The notes: generated from the sequence alone by a model not told the origin. A stretch of 64,000 nt of DNA from Segatella copri (GCF_002224675.1 NZ_NMPZ01000010.1:83832-147831); one strand, 5' to 3'. Numbered from the stretch's first letter, positions 31,988 through 41,546 are shown. A program made the numbers and translations.

Positions 31988-32009
31988 TTCATCCTCTCCG
32001 AGGACAATA

Positions 32010-32201
32010 TTATTCCTCGTTAGCGCGCAACTGCTGTACGTAGATGGCGTGTTCCATCTTGAGACGCTTCAAAACAGATGGCTTGTCGTACTGCTGACGA
32101 GCACGCAACTCCTTAACAACACCTGTCTTTTCAAACTTTCTCTTAAACTTCTTGAGAGCTCTCTCGATGTTCTCACCGTCCTTAACTGGTACAATAATCA
32201 T
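32010..32201 (-). CDS. rpsU: 30S ribosomal protein S21
   Basis: S21 (63 residues) has the family pattern MIIVPVKDGENIERALKKFK, then KKFKRKFEKTGVVKELRARQ. In Bacteroidota S21 helps sequester the anti-Shine-Dalgarno sequence, in line with the poor Shine-Dalgarno use in this window. It has its own promoter motif upstream. Confidence 0.96.
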   Translation of the reverse strand: MIIVPVKDGENIERALKKFKRKFEKTGVVKELRARQQYDKPSVLKRLKMEHAIYVQQLRANEE

Positions 32202-32278
32202 TTTTTTGCTTTTTAATTTATTATGTTAAACTTATGTTATTTCTAGCGAAATGGGCGTAATGCCACAAATTGCGGGTG

Positions 32279-32309
32279 CAAAATTACATCTTATTTTTCA
32301 GAAAACCAA
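32279..32309 (-). promoter_or_regulatory. Candidate promoter of rpsU
   Basis: The minus strand has TTG (32307-32309), 20 nt, then TAATTTTG (32279-32286) and a start region GCACCCG. The leader to rpsU is about 70 nt. Confidence 0.7.
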
Positions 32310-32339
32310 GATTTTAGGCATTTTTTTGCTCTAAAACCT

Positions 32340-34127
32340 TTATTTTATGGCTTTTGTGGCATTTTTCAGCCATTTTTTCTCTTCTTCATCGAGATAAGGA
32401 GCCAATCTTGCATACACTTCAGCATGATAATCATTGAGCCATGCAATCTCTTCCGGCAAGAGCATTTCTACATCTATCGGAGTGGTGTCGATCGGACAGA
32501 GGGTAAGGGATTCTATCTGAAGGAACTTACCGAATTCTGTCTCCTTATAATCTTGAATCAGTACGGTATTCTCGATTCTCACGCCGAACTTTCCAGCAAG
32601 ATAGAGTCCTGGCTCATCTGTCAGCGTCATTCCTGCACGGAGAGGTGCCGGCATATATTCCATACGAACCTGATGAGGACCCTCATGCACATTCAGATAA
32701 GAACCTACACCATGTCCGGTACCGTGAAGGAAGTTCAGGCCTTCTCTCCACATGCATTCTCTGGCAAGCGCATCCAACTGAGTACCAGAAGCTCCATCCG
32801 GGAATTTTGCCAACTCCAGCTGGATGTGTCCCTTGAGAACCAAGGTGTAGATATGCTTCATCTCGTCTGTTACTGGACCAAGAGCGATGGTACGGGTGAG
32901 GTCTGTAGTTGCATCCTGATACTGGGCTCCGGAATCCAGCAGAAGAAGTCCTTCCGGCTTGAGCGGAATATCGGTCTCAGGAGATGCCTCGTAATGCACG
33001 ATAGCTCCATGCTCCTGATAACCTGCTATTGTATCAAACGAGATGTCGCGGAACAAATCCTGCTCAGCACGCAATGCTGTCAACTTCTTATCGATGGAAA
33101 TCTCGGTCTCACCTCCAGCTTCCACAGCAGGGAGCAGCCATTTCAGGAACTTGACCATTGCCACACCATCACGTACCATTGCTCGGCGATAGCCAGCAAT
33201 TTCAGCTTCACTCTTCACAGCCTTCATAGCTGGGATTGGAGAGTTCTGGGAAATGATCTCCTGGCATTTCACGGTTTTCCAAAGATGATAACTGGTTTCA
33301 TTGCCATCCAGGAGAATATTATATTCTGCATACTGCTTCAATCCCTCTTCCACCTTATTATAATTATATACAGAGATACCAGCTTCCTGGAGATAAGCAC
33401 GAATTTCATCTGTAAGCTTAGCCTCATCTACAAAAAGCGACACCTTATCAGATGCAATCAGGAGATAACTAACGAATACCGGATTGCAATGCACATCCGT
33501 ACCACGCAAGTTCAAGGTCCAGGCAATATCATCGAGTGCAGACACCAGCATACCATCAGCATGAACACCTCGCAAAGCCTTTCTGACTCGAGCTATCTTA
33601 GAAACGGCTGTCTCACCGGCAAAATCCATAGGCTGAATCTCCACCGGATTTTCCGGAATAGCAGGACGATTTTTCCATATCTCCTTCAATGGATCAAAAT
33701 TAGTGCGCAAGGTAATACCACCCTCCTTACGCAAATCAGAGATAAGTGCCGAGGTCATTGAGTATGAGTTGACCATACCATCCAGTCCGACCTCTGGAGA
33801 TGCAACATCTGCCAATTCCTTTCCCAGCCATTCTGCAATAGTAGGAGTTCCAGGAATCTTGAGCTTCATTAACTGAAATTCTGTTCCACTCAACTGTTCT
33901 TCTGCCGCAAGGAAGTAGCGGGAGTCTGTCCACAATGCAGCAGAGTTCATGGTTACTACAGCGGTTCCAGCCGATCCGTTGAATCCGGAGATCCAAGCTC
34001 TGCCGAGCCAATGGTCTGCCACATACTCACTCTGATGAGCATCCGTACTAGGGAAGATAAAGGCAGCCAGATGCTCACGCTTCATCACTTCCCTCAAGCT
34101 AGCTAATCTTAGATTGATTTCATTCAT
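32340..34127 (-). CDS. pepP: Xaa-Pro aminopeptidase (M24B, long creatinase-type)
   Basis: This enzyme of 595 residues should remove N-terminal residues that precede proline. Two creatinase-like N-terminal domains are followed by the pita-bread catalytic domain with metal ligands in LLLDSGAQYQDATTDLTRT, HGTGHGVGSYLNVHEGP, LTDEPGLY and ENTVLI. It resembles the long eukaryotic-type aminopeptidase P1, not the 440-residue Escherichia coli PepP. The ATG at 34127 is preferred over a TTG 9 nt upstream. No signal peptide is seen, so it is cytosolic. Confidence 0.93.
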   Translation of the reverse strand: MNEINLRLASLREVMKREHLAAFIFPSTDAHQSEYVADHWLGRAWISGFNGSAGTAVVTMNSAALWTDSRYFLAAEEQLSGTEFQLMKLKIPGTPTIAEWLGKELADVASPEVGLDGMVNSYSMTSALISDLRKEGGITLRTNFDPLKEIWKNRPAIPENPVEIQPMDFAGETAVSKIARVRKALRGVHADGMLVSALDDIAWTLNLRGTDVHCNPVFVSYLLIASDKVSLFVDEAKLTDEIRAYLQEAGISVYNYNKVEEGLKQYAEYNILLDGNETSYHLWKTVKCQEIISQNSPIPAMKAVKSEAEIAGYRRAMVRDGVAMVKFLKWLLPAVEAGGETEISIDKKLTALRAEQDLFRDISFDTIAGYQEHGAIVHYEASPETDIPLKPEGLLLLDSGAQYQDATTDLTRTIALGPVTDEMKHIYTLVLKGHIQLELAKFPDGASGTQLDALARECMWREGLNFLHGTGHGVGSYLNVHEGPHQVRMEYMPAPLRAGMTLTDEPGLYLAGKFGVRIENTVLIQDYKETEFGKFLQIESLTLCPIDTTPIDVEMLLPEEIAWLNDYHAEVYARLAPYLDEEEKKWLKNATKAIK

Positions 34128-34293
34128 AATTGCCAAGTATTGATAATAACATATTCGATTTTCATGCCATTTACCGCCTCCAGAGCAGAGGAAATAACGG
34201 CATTTTGCTAATTAGAGATTACAAAGATACTAATTTTAAGAATTAATCACAAATTTAAGCGAAAAATAATGCACGTTTTACATTACTTTTTAT

Positions 34294-34301
34294 TAATTTT
34301 G
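34294..34301 (+). promoter_or_regulatory. Candidate promoter -7 element for malate dehydrogenase
   Basis: TAATTTTG followed by CGGTCGG matches the Bacteroidota -7 box and start region. The resulting leader to mdh is about 130 nt, much longer than usual here. Confidence 0.6.
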
Positions 34302-34432
34302 CGGTCGGAAAGCTAAAAGTGCGAGATTTACGGTCTTTTTAACCGATAGCAATCCCAAAAAGCAAGGGCTGCGACCAGGTGCCGCCTACCCTAACAAGAA
34401 ATTTATAAACACTTAAATAAAAAATTGTAGTT
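34302..34432 (+). promoter_or_regulatory. Structured 5' leader of malate dehydrogenase
   Basis: The first 90 nt are more GC-rich than nearby spacers and can fold into two stem-loops. One is closed by GCTA (34312-34315) with TAGC (34347-34350) and contains CGGT/ACCG. The other is closed by AGGG (34365-34368) with CCCT (34389-34392) and contains GCG/CGC. I do not recognise a known riboswitch class. Confidence 0.4.
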
Positions 34433-35425
34433 ATGGAATTTTTAACAAATGACAAGCTCGTTATCGTCGGTGCAGGCGGTATGATTGGTTCTAACATGGT
34501 TCAGAGCGCTTTGATGCTCGGTCTTACTCCTAATATTTGTCTCTACGACATCTTCGAGCCAGGTGTTCACGGTGTATTCGATGAGATTCAGCAGTGCGCA
34601 TTCCCTGGTGTTAACGTTACTTATACAGTAAATCCAGAGGAAGCTTTCACTGGCGCTAAGTACATCATCTCTTCTGGTGGTGCTCCTCGTAAGGAGGGTA
34701 TGACTCGTGAGGACCTTCTCAAGGGTAACTGCAAGATCGCTGCTGAGTTCGGTGACAATATCAAGAAGTACTGCCCAGAGGTTGAGCACGTAGTTGTTAT
34801 CTTCAACCCAGCTGACGTTACAGCTTTGACAGCTCTTATCCACTCTGGTTTGAAGCCAAATCAGTTGACTTCACTCGCAGCACTCGACTCTACTCGTTTG
34901 CAGCAGGCTTTGGCTCTCGAGTTCGGTGTACAGCAGGATAAGGTTACTGGCGCTCACACTTATGGTGGTCACGGCGAGCAGATGGCAGTATTTGCTTCTC
35001 AGGTTAAGGTTGACGGCAAGCCATTGGCAGAGATGGGTCTTTCTGACGAGCGTTGGGAGGAGATCAAGCACCACACAGTACAGGGTGGTTCTAACATCAT
35101 CAAGCTCCGTGGCCGTTCTTCATTCCAGAGCCCAGCTTACAACGCAGTTAAGATGATCGAGGCTGCTATGGGTGGTGAGAAGTTCACATTGCCAGCAGGT
35201 TGCTATGTAAACCACGACAAGCTCGGTTTCAAGAACGTAATGATGGCTATGCCTACTACTATCGACAAGACTGGTGTTCACTTCACAGAGCCTACAGGTA
35301 CTGAGGAAGAGCTCGCTAGCCTCCAGAAGTCTTACGAGCACCTCTGCAAGATGCGCGATGAGATCGTAGAGCTTGGCATCGTTCCTCCAGTAGCTGAGTG
35401 GAAAGAGATGAACCCTAACTTGTAA
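34433..35425 (+). CDS. mdh: Malate dehydrogenase
   Basis: This 330-residue NAD-dependent dehydrogenase interconverts malate and oxaloacetate. The Rossmann motif GAGGMIGS is at residues 13-20, substrate arginines include R86 and R155 (LDSTR), and the catalytic pair is D152 and H180 (GGHGEQM). A lactate dehydrogenase is less likely given the specificity loop GGAPRKEGM with an Arg. The codons are strongly biased, as in highly expressed genes. A terminator follows at 35463. Confidence 0.92.
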   Translation: MEFLTNDKLVIVGAGGMIGSNMVQSALMLGLTPNICLYDIFEPGVHGVFDEIQQCAFPGVNVTYTVNPEEAFTGAKYIISSGGAPRKEGMTREDLLKGNCKIAAEFGDNIKKYCPEVEHVVVIFNPADVTALTALIHSGLKPNQLTSLAALDSTRLQQALALEFGVQQDKVTGAHTYGGHGEQMAVFASQVKVDGKPLAEMGLSDERWEEIKHHTVQGGSNIIKLRGRSSFQSPAYNAVKMIEAAMGGEKFTLPAGCYVNHDKLGFKNVMMAMPTTIDKTGVHFTEPTGTEEELASLQKSYEHLCKMRDEIVELGIVPPVAEWKEMNPNL

Positions 35426-35462
35426 TTCTCCACTTCGGATTTTTAGAAGTTAACTCGATAAG

Positions 35463-35501
35463 GGCTGAATCGTGAAAATGCTTCATGATTCAGCCTTTTT
35501 T
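35463..35501 (+). terminator. Rho-independent terminator after mdh
   Basis: GGCTGAATC (35463-35471) pairs with GATTCAGCC (35487-35495), extended inward by imperfect pairs, and is followed by six T. It is 38 nt after the mdh stop. Confidence 0.9.
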
Positions 35502-35592
35502 GATTTCCATTTTTCCTGCCTTCAGCAACTTTATCCGCAAATACGCCATAAAGTTACACTTTTCAGTAAATCGGGTTATACGACTTTGGCAT

Positions 35593-35608
35593 TATTTTTG
35601 TAATTTTG
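35593..35608 (+). promoter_or_regulatory. Tandem -7 motifs before the DUF3737 gene
   Basis: TATTTTTG and TAATTTTG lie end to end, each a match to TAnnTTTG, about 40 nt upstream of the DUF3737 ATG. Only one is likely used; no spacing-correct -33 box was found. Confidence 0.45.
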
Positions 35609-35647
35609 CAAACAGAAATAACAAATAAGAAAGGATAATAGAAAATT

Positions 35648-36502
35648 ATGGAACAGATAAAGAACAAATCATTCGGAGGCGAGCGCCCTCTCTTCGGTGC
35701 TCACGATGTACGCCTGGAGGACATCACGATTACAGATGGCGAGTCGGGCATCAAGTGCTGCAAGAACATAGAATGCCACCATTCTAAGTTTTATGGCAAA
35801 TACCCTTGGTGGCATGTGGATGGCTCCCTCATCACAGACTGCTACTTCGCCCCAGAGAGCCGTTCCGCCATCTGGTATAGTGATAATATGGTGATGAAAG
35901 ACAGCACCATCGATGGTCCTAAGTTCTTCCGCGAAATGAAGAATCTGGAATTGGAGAACGTCAACATCACGGATGCAGACGAGACTTTCTGGAAGGTAGA
36001 TGGTCTGAAACTGAAGAACGTAAAGCTTCACGACGGCACCTATCCATTCATGTTTTCCAAGAACATCTATGTAGATGGATTGGAGAGCGACTCCAAGTAT
36101 GTATTCCAATACTGCAGTAACGTGGAGATTCACCATGCCAAGATAACTACCAAGGATAGTTTCTGGGAGTGCGAGAATGTGACGGTTTATGATTCAGAAC
36201 TGAATGGCGAGTATCTTGCCTGGCACAGCAAGAACATCAAGTTCGTACGTTGCCACATCAGCGGCGAGCAGCCACTCTGCTATATGGATCATGTCACACT
36301 CGAAGACTGCACCTTCGATAAGGAATGCGACCGCGCCTTTGAGGATTGCATGAACATCAATGCACACATCAAGGGAAGCATCACCAATATCAAGAACCCT
36401 ATTTCCGGAAGAATTGAGGCAGACGAAGTGGAAAGCATAACCTATACAGAGTTTGCCAAGGCGCCAAAGGGAGCATGTGAGATCATCGACCATTCGAAAT
36501 AG
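35648..36502 (+). CDS. DUF3737 family protein, predicted right-handed beta-helix
   Basis: This 284-residue protein without signal peptide consists of short repeated beta strands of the type found in pectate-lyase-like solenoids (for example LEDITITDGES, LKLKNVKLHDGTYPF, VTLEDCTFDKECDRAFEDC). It belongs to the DUF3737 family of unknown activity. The aminotransferase and nitroreductase genes downstream are on the same strand but are separated by a 240-nt gap, so a shared operon is uncertain. Confidence 0.85.
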   Translation: MEQIKNKSFGGERPLFGAHDVRLEDITITDGESGIKCCKNIECHHSKFYGKYPWWHVDGSLITDCYFAPESRSAIWYSDNMVMKDSTIDGPKFFREMKNLELENVNITDADETFWKVDGLKLKNVKLHDGTYPFMFSKNIYVDGLESDSKYVFQYCSNVEIHHAKITTKDSFWECENVTVYDSELNGEYLAWHSKNIKFVRCHISGEQPLCYMDHVTLEDCTFDKECDRAFEDCMNINAHIKGSITNIKNPISGRIEADEVESITYTEFAKAPKGACEIIDHSK

Positions 36503-36583
36503 CAGAAGCATTCATTGCGATTCTGTATTCCCTTAAACAAAATAAGCATTGCCATTAAGGAGAATTGTTCTTAGTATTAAGAG

Positions 36584-36679
36584 AAATCTCCGTTCATAAA
36601 CGTTGAACGGACATTCAAAAGTGTTGAACGTAAGTTCAGCAGTGTTGAACATACGTTCAACACTTATGAACGGAGATTT
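36584..36679. repeat. Palindromic intergenic element with three 21-bp-spaced GTTGAAC units
   Basis: A perfect 16-bp inverted repeat (36584-36599 with 36664-36679) encloses three GTTGAAC units starting at 36602, 36623 and 36644, exactly 21 bp apart. Each is followed by a partial complement (ATTCA, GTTCA, GTTCAAC). The last forms a perfect 9-bp hairpin GTGTTGAAC-ATAC-GTTCAACAC (36642-36663). It fills the gap before the MalY-like gene and is not coding. Confidence 0.8.
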
Positions 36680-36742
36680 TGATTAAGGAAAAGGAGATTT
36701 ATCCTACGAGCAATGAAGAAATAACATAGATAGAAAACAAAA

Positions 36743-37945
36743 ATGAAATACAATTTTGATGAAATCATCGAACGTCGCGGTACCAATTCCTATAAATGGG
36801 ATCTGGTAAAGGAAGACGGCGTTATTCCGATGTGGGTAGCAGACATGGATTTCCAGACCGCTCCCTGCATCATCGAAGCTCTGCAGAAGCGCGTAGCTCA
36901 CGGCATCTTCGGCTACACCCTCGTACCGGACTCTTATTACGAGGCAATCATCAACTGGTTTTCCCGCCGCCATCAGTGGAAGATAGAGAAAGACTGGATT
37001 CTCTATACTTCGGGCGTAGTACCTGCCATCTCCAGCTGCCTGAAGGCTATCTGCATGCCAGGCGAGAAGGTTTTGGTGCAGACTCCTGTGTACAACTGCT
37101 TCTTCTCCTGTATCAAGAACAGTGGCTGCGAAGTGGAAGAGAATGAACTGAAGCGTGTAGGCAACTGCACTTACGAGATAGATTTCGAAGACTTCGAGCG
37201 CAAGTGTGCCGATGAGAAGACCACCGCATTCATCCTCTGCAACCCTCACAACCCTGCAGGAAGAGTATGGAAGAAGGAGGAACTGGAGCGAATGAATGAT
37301 ATCTGTCTCAAGCATAACGTGAAGATTATCGCCGATGAAATCCACTGCGAGCTCGTCATGCCTGGCTATCACTACACTCCATTTGCCAGCATCAGCGAAG
37401 CTTGCCGTGACAACTGCGTCGTTTTGAATTCCCCATCAAAATCATTCAATATCGCCGGACTTCAGATTGCCAACATCATCTGTCCGGATGCAGCATTGCG
37501 CCGCCGCATCAACCGTGCCATCAACATCAACGAAGTATGCGATGTCAATCCTTTCGGCGTCATCGCTCTCCAGGCTGCCTACAACGAGGGTGAGGAATGG
37601 CTCGACGAACTGAACCAATATCTCTACGAGAACTATCAGGCAGTAAAGGAATTCTTCAATTCTGAGTTGCCGCAGGTTCGCGTTACCCGTCTTGAGGGCA
37701 CTTACCTGGTTTGGCTCGATATCCTGCCATTCGAGTTATCAAGCGACGAGGCTTACGAAAAGCTGATGAATGACGGCAAGGTGTTCGTCAACAGCGGTAC
37801 GATGTATGGCAGGAAGGCTGGTCAGGGCTACCTGCGCCTCAACATCGCCTGTCCTCGCAAGACCCTGATGCAGGGTTTGATTCGCATCGCACGAGTTCTC
37901 AGCCAGTATATGGATGAAGAGGATTTGAGCGGATGCCCTGCATAA
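36743..37945 (+). CDS. MalY/PatB-type PLP-dependent C-S lyase or aminotransferase
   Basis: This 400-residue fold-type I PLP enzyme has the substrate-binding N-terminus WKW-like region (YKWDLVKEDGVIPMWVADMD), NPHNPAGRVW (residues 167-176), DEIHCEL (198-204) and the PLP lysine K233 in SPSKSFNIAG. This set is typical of the MalY/PatB group, many of which are cystathionine beta-lyases. Exact substrate cannot be read from sequence. A nitroreductase gene follows after 53 nt. Confidence 0.88.
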   Translation: MKYNFDEIIERRGTNSYKWDLVKEDGVIPMWVADMDFQTAPCIIEALQKRVAHGIFGYTLVPDSYYEAIINWFSRRHQWKIEKDWILYTSGVVPAISSCLKAICMPGEKVLVQTPVYNCFFSCIKNSGCEVEENELKRVGNCTYEIDFEDFERKCADEKTTAFILCNPHNPAGRVWKKEELERMNDICLKHNVKIIADEIHCELVMPGYHYTPFASISEACRDNCVVLNSPSKSFNIAGLQIANIICPDAALRRRINRAININEVCDVNPFGVIALQAAYNEGEEWLDELNQYLYENYQAVKEFFNSELPQVRVTRLEGTYLVWLDILPFELSSDEAYEKLMNDGKVFVNSGTMYGRKAGQGYLRLNIACPRKTLMQGLIRIARVLSQYMDEEDLSGCPA

Positions 37946-37998
37946 AAGAGCGAATAAAGAGAAAAGAATTCTAAATACAATGTTTAAAACAAGATAAT

Positions 37999-38523
37999 AT
38001 GGAAAATGAAGTTTTAAAAGCCATCAAGGAGAGAAGAAGCATTCGTCGCTTCAAGGCTGACCAGATTACCGACGAGGAGTTGAAGACTGTTTTGGAAGCT
38101 GGCACTTGGGCAGCTACCGGTCATGGCACTCAGGAGCCATTCATCATAGCAGTTCAGAATCCTGAGATTTGCGCACAGCTTCGCAAGATGAACGCAGACA
38201 TCATGGGTGTAGAGAGTGATCCATACTACGGAGCGCCAACCATCGTCATCGTCCTGGCTCCAGAAAGTAATGTGAACGGAGTAAAAGACGGCAGCCTCAT
38301 CTTGGGCAATATGATGCTTGCAGCCCACTCCATCGGTCTTTCTTCCTGCTGGATCAACCGTGAAGACGGTATGTTCGCATCAGAAGAAGGCAAGAAGTTG
38401 ATGAAGGATTGGAATCTTCCTGAAGGTTTGATGGGAGTAGGAGCCCTGGCATTGGGTTATGCATCAGCACATCCTCATACCGTAAAGCCCCGCAAGGAGG
38501 ATTACTACCGCATCATCAAATAG
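37999..38523 (+). CDS. Nitroreductase family protein
   Basis: This is a 174-residue FMN-binding oxidoreductase. The N-terminal signature is AIKERRSIRRFKADQITDEE, and an internal GAPTIVIVLAP followed by LAAHSIGLSSCWINREDG is typical. Physiological substrate is unknown. It follows the PLP enzyme, so a shared role in amino-acid or thiol metabolism is possible but not shown. Confidence 0.9.
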   Translation: MENEVLKAIKERRSIRRFKADQITDEELKTVLEAGTWAATGHGTQEPFIIAVQNPEICAQLRKMNADIMGVESDPYYGAPTIVIVLAPESNVNGVKDGSLILGNMMLAAHSIGLSSCWINREDGMFASEEGKKLMKDWNLPEGLMGVGALALGYASAHPHTVKPRKEDYYRIIK

Positions 38524-38577
38524 AAAAAGCATAATACAAGCATGGAATGAAACAAATAGAATTCTATGCCAAACATC

Positions 38578-38619
38578 AAAAAAGGTCTCATGATTTTCAA
38601 AAACCATGAGACCTTTTAT
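38578..38619. terminator. Bidirectional terminator between the nitroreductase gene and waaA
   Basis: AAAGGTCTCATG (38581-38592) pairs with CATGAGACCTTT (38605-38616); A and T runs flank both sides, so it serves both convergent genes. Confidence 0.85.
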
Positions 38620-38622
38620 ATA

Positions 38623-39897
38623 TTATAATGTAACCTTGGCCAAAACCTTGTTTGTGGCTCCCGAAAGGCTCGCTACGAAAGCACCAGCCTCATCACCCGA
38701 CTGCTTCAGGTAAGCCTCATCGTTCATCAGCTTGCTCATCAAGTCCTCAAAATCCTCATAGTCATTGATTTCGAAACCGCCACCCGATTTCAGCAAGCCC
38801 TGAGCCTCCTGGAACTTCTTGTTGTTTGGACCGAAGATAACCGGCATATTCCATACTGCTGCTTCCAGTGTATTATGAATGCCAACACCAAATCCGCCAC
38901 CGATATAAGCCACATCTCCATAGTTATACATACTGCTCAGCAATCCGAAGCAATCAATAATCAGCACATCAGCCTTGGCTGCTTCTTCTGGCGTAGTCTG
39001 AGTATAACGTACCACCTTCTTATCCTTCAAGAGAGAAAGAATCAGCTTCAGATGTTCCTCTGCAATCACATGAGGAGCAATCAGCAGTCGCCAATCCTTA
39101 TGCTCATTGAAGAAACGGATAAAGATTTCCTCATCTGGAGGCCATGAACTACCTGCCACGAAGACCTTGTAGTCTAGACGAGATGCTTTCTCAGAAGACG
39201 CAGCAGAATCAGAACCAGCCACCCCATTTCTGAAAGCTTCGCAGATAGGCAAATGCTTTGCCGCCTCCTTGATCTGGAGCACACGGTCGAAACGGGTATC
39301 TCCTACCACATCCACATCCTTGATTCCGATGCTTTCCAGCAATCGCTTGCTTTCCTCATTCTGCACGAAGAAACGGGTAAAACACTTCAGTACATTGGCA
39401 TAACTCCCGCCATACCACTTGAAGAATACCTGATCCTCGCGGAAGATACTGCTCACACTATAGGTAGGAATGTTGCGATGCTTCAGGATATGAAGGAAAT
39501 TAGACCAGAACTCATACTTGATGAAGAAAGCCATCACAGGGCGTACCAGGCGAAGGAAACGGATGGCATTCAGACGGGTATCCACTGGCATATAGCAGAT
39601 AATGTCGGCACCCTCATAGTTCTTGCGCACCTCATAACCCGAAGGAGAATAGAAGGTGAGCAAAATCTTATACTGAGGATAATCCTTGCGGATTTGCTCC
39701 ATCAATGGACGTCCCTGCTCAAACTCGCCGAGCGATGCTGCATGAAACCAGATGTACTTAGCATTAGGATCCACCTTCTGCTTCAATATCTTGAAAGCCT
39801 CACGCTCACCACGCCACATCTTGCGTACCTTTTCATTAAACAGACTGGCGATGGCTATGCCCAATAGGACGAAATATATTACGATATTATAGATCAT
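38623..39897 (-). CDS. waaA: 3-deoxy-D-manno-octulosonic acid (Kdo) transferase
   Basis: WaaA (424 residues, GT30) transfers Kdo to the lipid A precursor at the inner membrane. An N-terminal membrane helix (residues 1-20) is followed by the catalytic motif FHAASLGEFEQG with the proposed base E60, then VRPVMAFFIKYEFWSNFL and the nucleotide-binding GGGFGVGIHNTLEAAVWNMP. The number of Kdo residues added cannot be told from the sequence. Confidence 0.94.
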   Translation of the reverse strand: MIYNIVIYFVLLGIAIASLFNEKVRKMWRGEREAFKILKQKVDPNAKYIWFHAASLGEFEQGRPLMEQIRKDYPQYKILLTFYSPSGYEVRKNYEGADIICYMPVDTRLNAIRFLRLVRPVMAFFIKYEFWSNFLHILKHRNIPTYSVSSIFREDQVFFKWYGGSYANVLKCFTRFFVQNEESKRLLESIGIKDVDVVGDTRFDRVLQIKEAAKHLPICEAFRNGVAGSDSAASSEKASRLDYKVFVAGSSWPPDEEIFIRFFNEHKDWRLLIAPHVIAEEHLKLILSLLKDKKVVRYTQTTPEEAAKADVLIIDCFGLLSSMYNYGDVAYIGGGFGVGIHNTLEAAVWNMPVIFGPNNKKFQEAQGLLKSGGGFEINDYEDFEDLMSKLMNDEAYLKQSGDEAGAFVASLSGATNKVLAKVTL

Positions 39898-39939
39898 GAT
39901 ATTACTTTTATTGGTTAGTATCTATAAATACGTGAACTC

Positions 39940-39983
39940 TCTGAGGAACATTCAGCCCGACGGCAAAAGTTCCTCAGAGAGAT
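39940..39983 (-). terminator. Hairpin downstream of gltX
   Basis: TCTCTGAGGAAC (39940-39951) pairs with GTTCCTCAGAGA (39971-39982). It lies just after the gltX stop on the minus strand. The exit sequence AGTTCACG is not U-rich, so termination efficiency is uncertain. Confidence 0.5.
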
Positions 39984-39995
39984 GTTTATTGTGAA

Positions 39996-41513
39996 TTAAC
40001 CCAAAACTTCGATAGCCTTGCGAAGGCGACGCAAAGTCTCCTCCTTACCGAGGAAGGCAGAGATGTCGAACATACCTGGACCCTTGCCCTCTCCTACGAG
40101 AGTCAGGCGGAAGGCATTCATTACATCACCGAGCTTATAGCCCTTGTCCTCTACCCACTTCAATACAACAGGCTCCTGACCCTCGATAGAGAAGTCCTCG
40201 ATGCCCTCGAGAACCTCAGCGAGTTCAGTCATCTGCTGAGCAGAGTACTCCTTCCAGCGCTTCTTGGTAGTCTTGGCATCATACTCTGTAGGAGGAATAA
40301 AGAAGAATGAGCACAATGGCCACAACTCATAGACGAAGTTCACACGGTCCTTCATCATGTGTACCACCTGCTTTACTCTATCCAAAGTCTCCTCTACACC
40401 ATTGTTAGCCACGATAGGTGCAAAGAGGTTGGCAATCTCATCATCACTCTTCATGAGAATGTACTCATGGTTGAACCAGATGCCCTTCTTGAAGTCGAAC
40501 TTGGCACCAGCCTTGGAGCAGCGGGAAATATCGAATGCCTTCACCAACTCGTCGAGAGAGAAGATTTCCTGCTCCGTACCAGGGTTCCAGCCGAGGAGCG
40601 CCAGGAAGTTGACTACAGCCTCTGGGAAGTAGCCACTCTCACGATAACCAGAAGAAACCTCACCGGTCTTAGGGTCATGCCACTCCAATGGGAATACAGG
40701 GAAACCGAGGCGGTCACCATCACGCTTAGAGAGCTTACCCTTGCCCTCCGGCTTGAGAAGCAAAGGAAGGTGTGCGAAGCGAGGCATAGTATCCTCCCAA
40801 CCGAAAGCCTGATAAAGGAGAACGTGCAATGGGGCACTAGGCAACCATTCCTCACCACGAATCACGTGAGAGATTTCCATCAAATGGTCGTCCACAATGT
40901 TTGCCAAGTGATAAGTTGGCAATTCATCAGCACTCTTATAGAGCACCTTGTCGTCCAGGATATCGCTCATCACCTTCACGTCGCCACGAATCATATCGTT
41001 GACATGAATCTCCTGTCCTGGTTCAATCTTGAAGCGAACGGTGTATTGCTTGCCGTCGGCGATGAGCTGATCTACCTCCTCCTTGGAAAGGGTAAGAGAG
41101 TTGCGCATCTGCATACGGGTATGGGCATCGTACTGGAAATTCTGAATCTCAGCACGCTTAGCTTCCAGCTCCTCTGGAGTATCGAAAGCGATATATGCCT
41201 TACCATTGTCCAAAAGCTGCTGTACATATTTCTTATAGATATCACGACGCTCGCTCTGGCGATAAGGACCATGCTCGCCACCGAAGCTCACACCCTCATC
41301 AAACTGGATACCGAGCCACTTGAAAGATTCCAGGATATATTCCTCGGCTCCTGGTACGAAACGATGAGAGTCTGTATCCTCGATACGGAACACAAGCTCA
41401 CCACCATGCTGGCGAGCAAACAAATAATTATAAAGGGCGGTACGGACACCACCAATGTGCAGTGCTCCCGTTGGACTTGGGGCAAAACGCACTCTTACTT
41501 TTCTATCTGCCAT
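39996..41513 (-). CDS. gltX: Glutamyl-tRNA synthetase
   Basis: This is a class I synthetase of 505 residues. The HIGH-type motif is HIGG (residues 19-22) in [20 protein letters not shown], and the KMSKS equivalent is [11 protein letters not shown]. The C-terminal anticodon-binding helical domain is present. In Bacteroidota such enzymes may be discriminating because a GlnRS is often also encoded; that is not decided here. Confidence 0.96.
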   Translation of the reverse strand: MADRKVRVRFAPSPTGALHIGGVRTALYNYLFARQHGGELVFRIEDTDSHRFVPGAEEYILESFKWLGIQFDEGVSFGGEHGPYRQSERRDIYKKYVQQLLDNGKAYIAFDTPEELEAKRAEIQNFQYDAHTRMQMRNSLTLSKEEVDQLIADGKQYTVRFKIEPGQEIHVNDMIRGDVKVMSDILDDKVLYKSADELPTYHLANIVDDHLMEISHVIRGEEWLPSAPLHVLLYQAFGWEDTMPRFAHLPLLLKPEGKGKLSKRDGDRLGFPVFPLEWHDPKTGEVSSGYRESGYFPEAVVNFLALLGWNPGTEQEIFSLDELVKAFDISRCSKAGAKFDFKKGIWFNHEYILMKSDDEIANLFAPIVANNGVEETLDRVKQVVHMMKDRVNFVYELWPLCSFFFIPPTEYDAKTTKKRWKEYSAQQMTELAEVLEGIEDFSIEGQEPVVLKWVEDKGYKLGDVMNAFRLTLVGEGKGPGMFDISAFLGKEETLRRLRKAIEVLG

Positions 41514-41546
41514 GTCTTATTTTATAGCTATTTTTGAATTTTTCTG

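Noticed and set aside
32424..33761. Plus-strand open frame of 445 codons opposite the aminopeptidase
   Set aside because: The translation is low in conserved features and rich in Cys, His and Ile, typical of an antisense shadow of an M24 enzyme gene.
34302..34400. TPP, cobalamin, ZTP or SAM riboswitch before mdh
   Set aside because: I compared the GC-rich blocks with the consensus motifs I know and none fits beyond short chance matches.
36584..36679. CRISPR array
   Set aside because: The units are only 7-9 bp of shared sequence at 21-bp spacing, within a larger palindrome; no repeat-spacer structure and no cas genes.
40359..41537. Plus-strand open frame of 392 codons opposite gltX
   Set aside because: It is a shadow of the synthetase gene: no family resemblance, and gltX has all its motifs on the other strand. 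Similar long antisense frames opposite pepP and rpoBC were rejected for the same reason.
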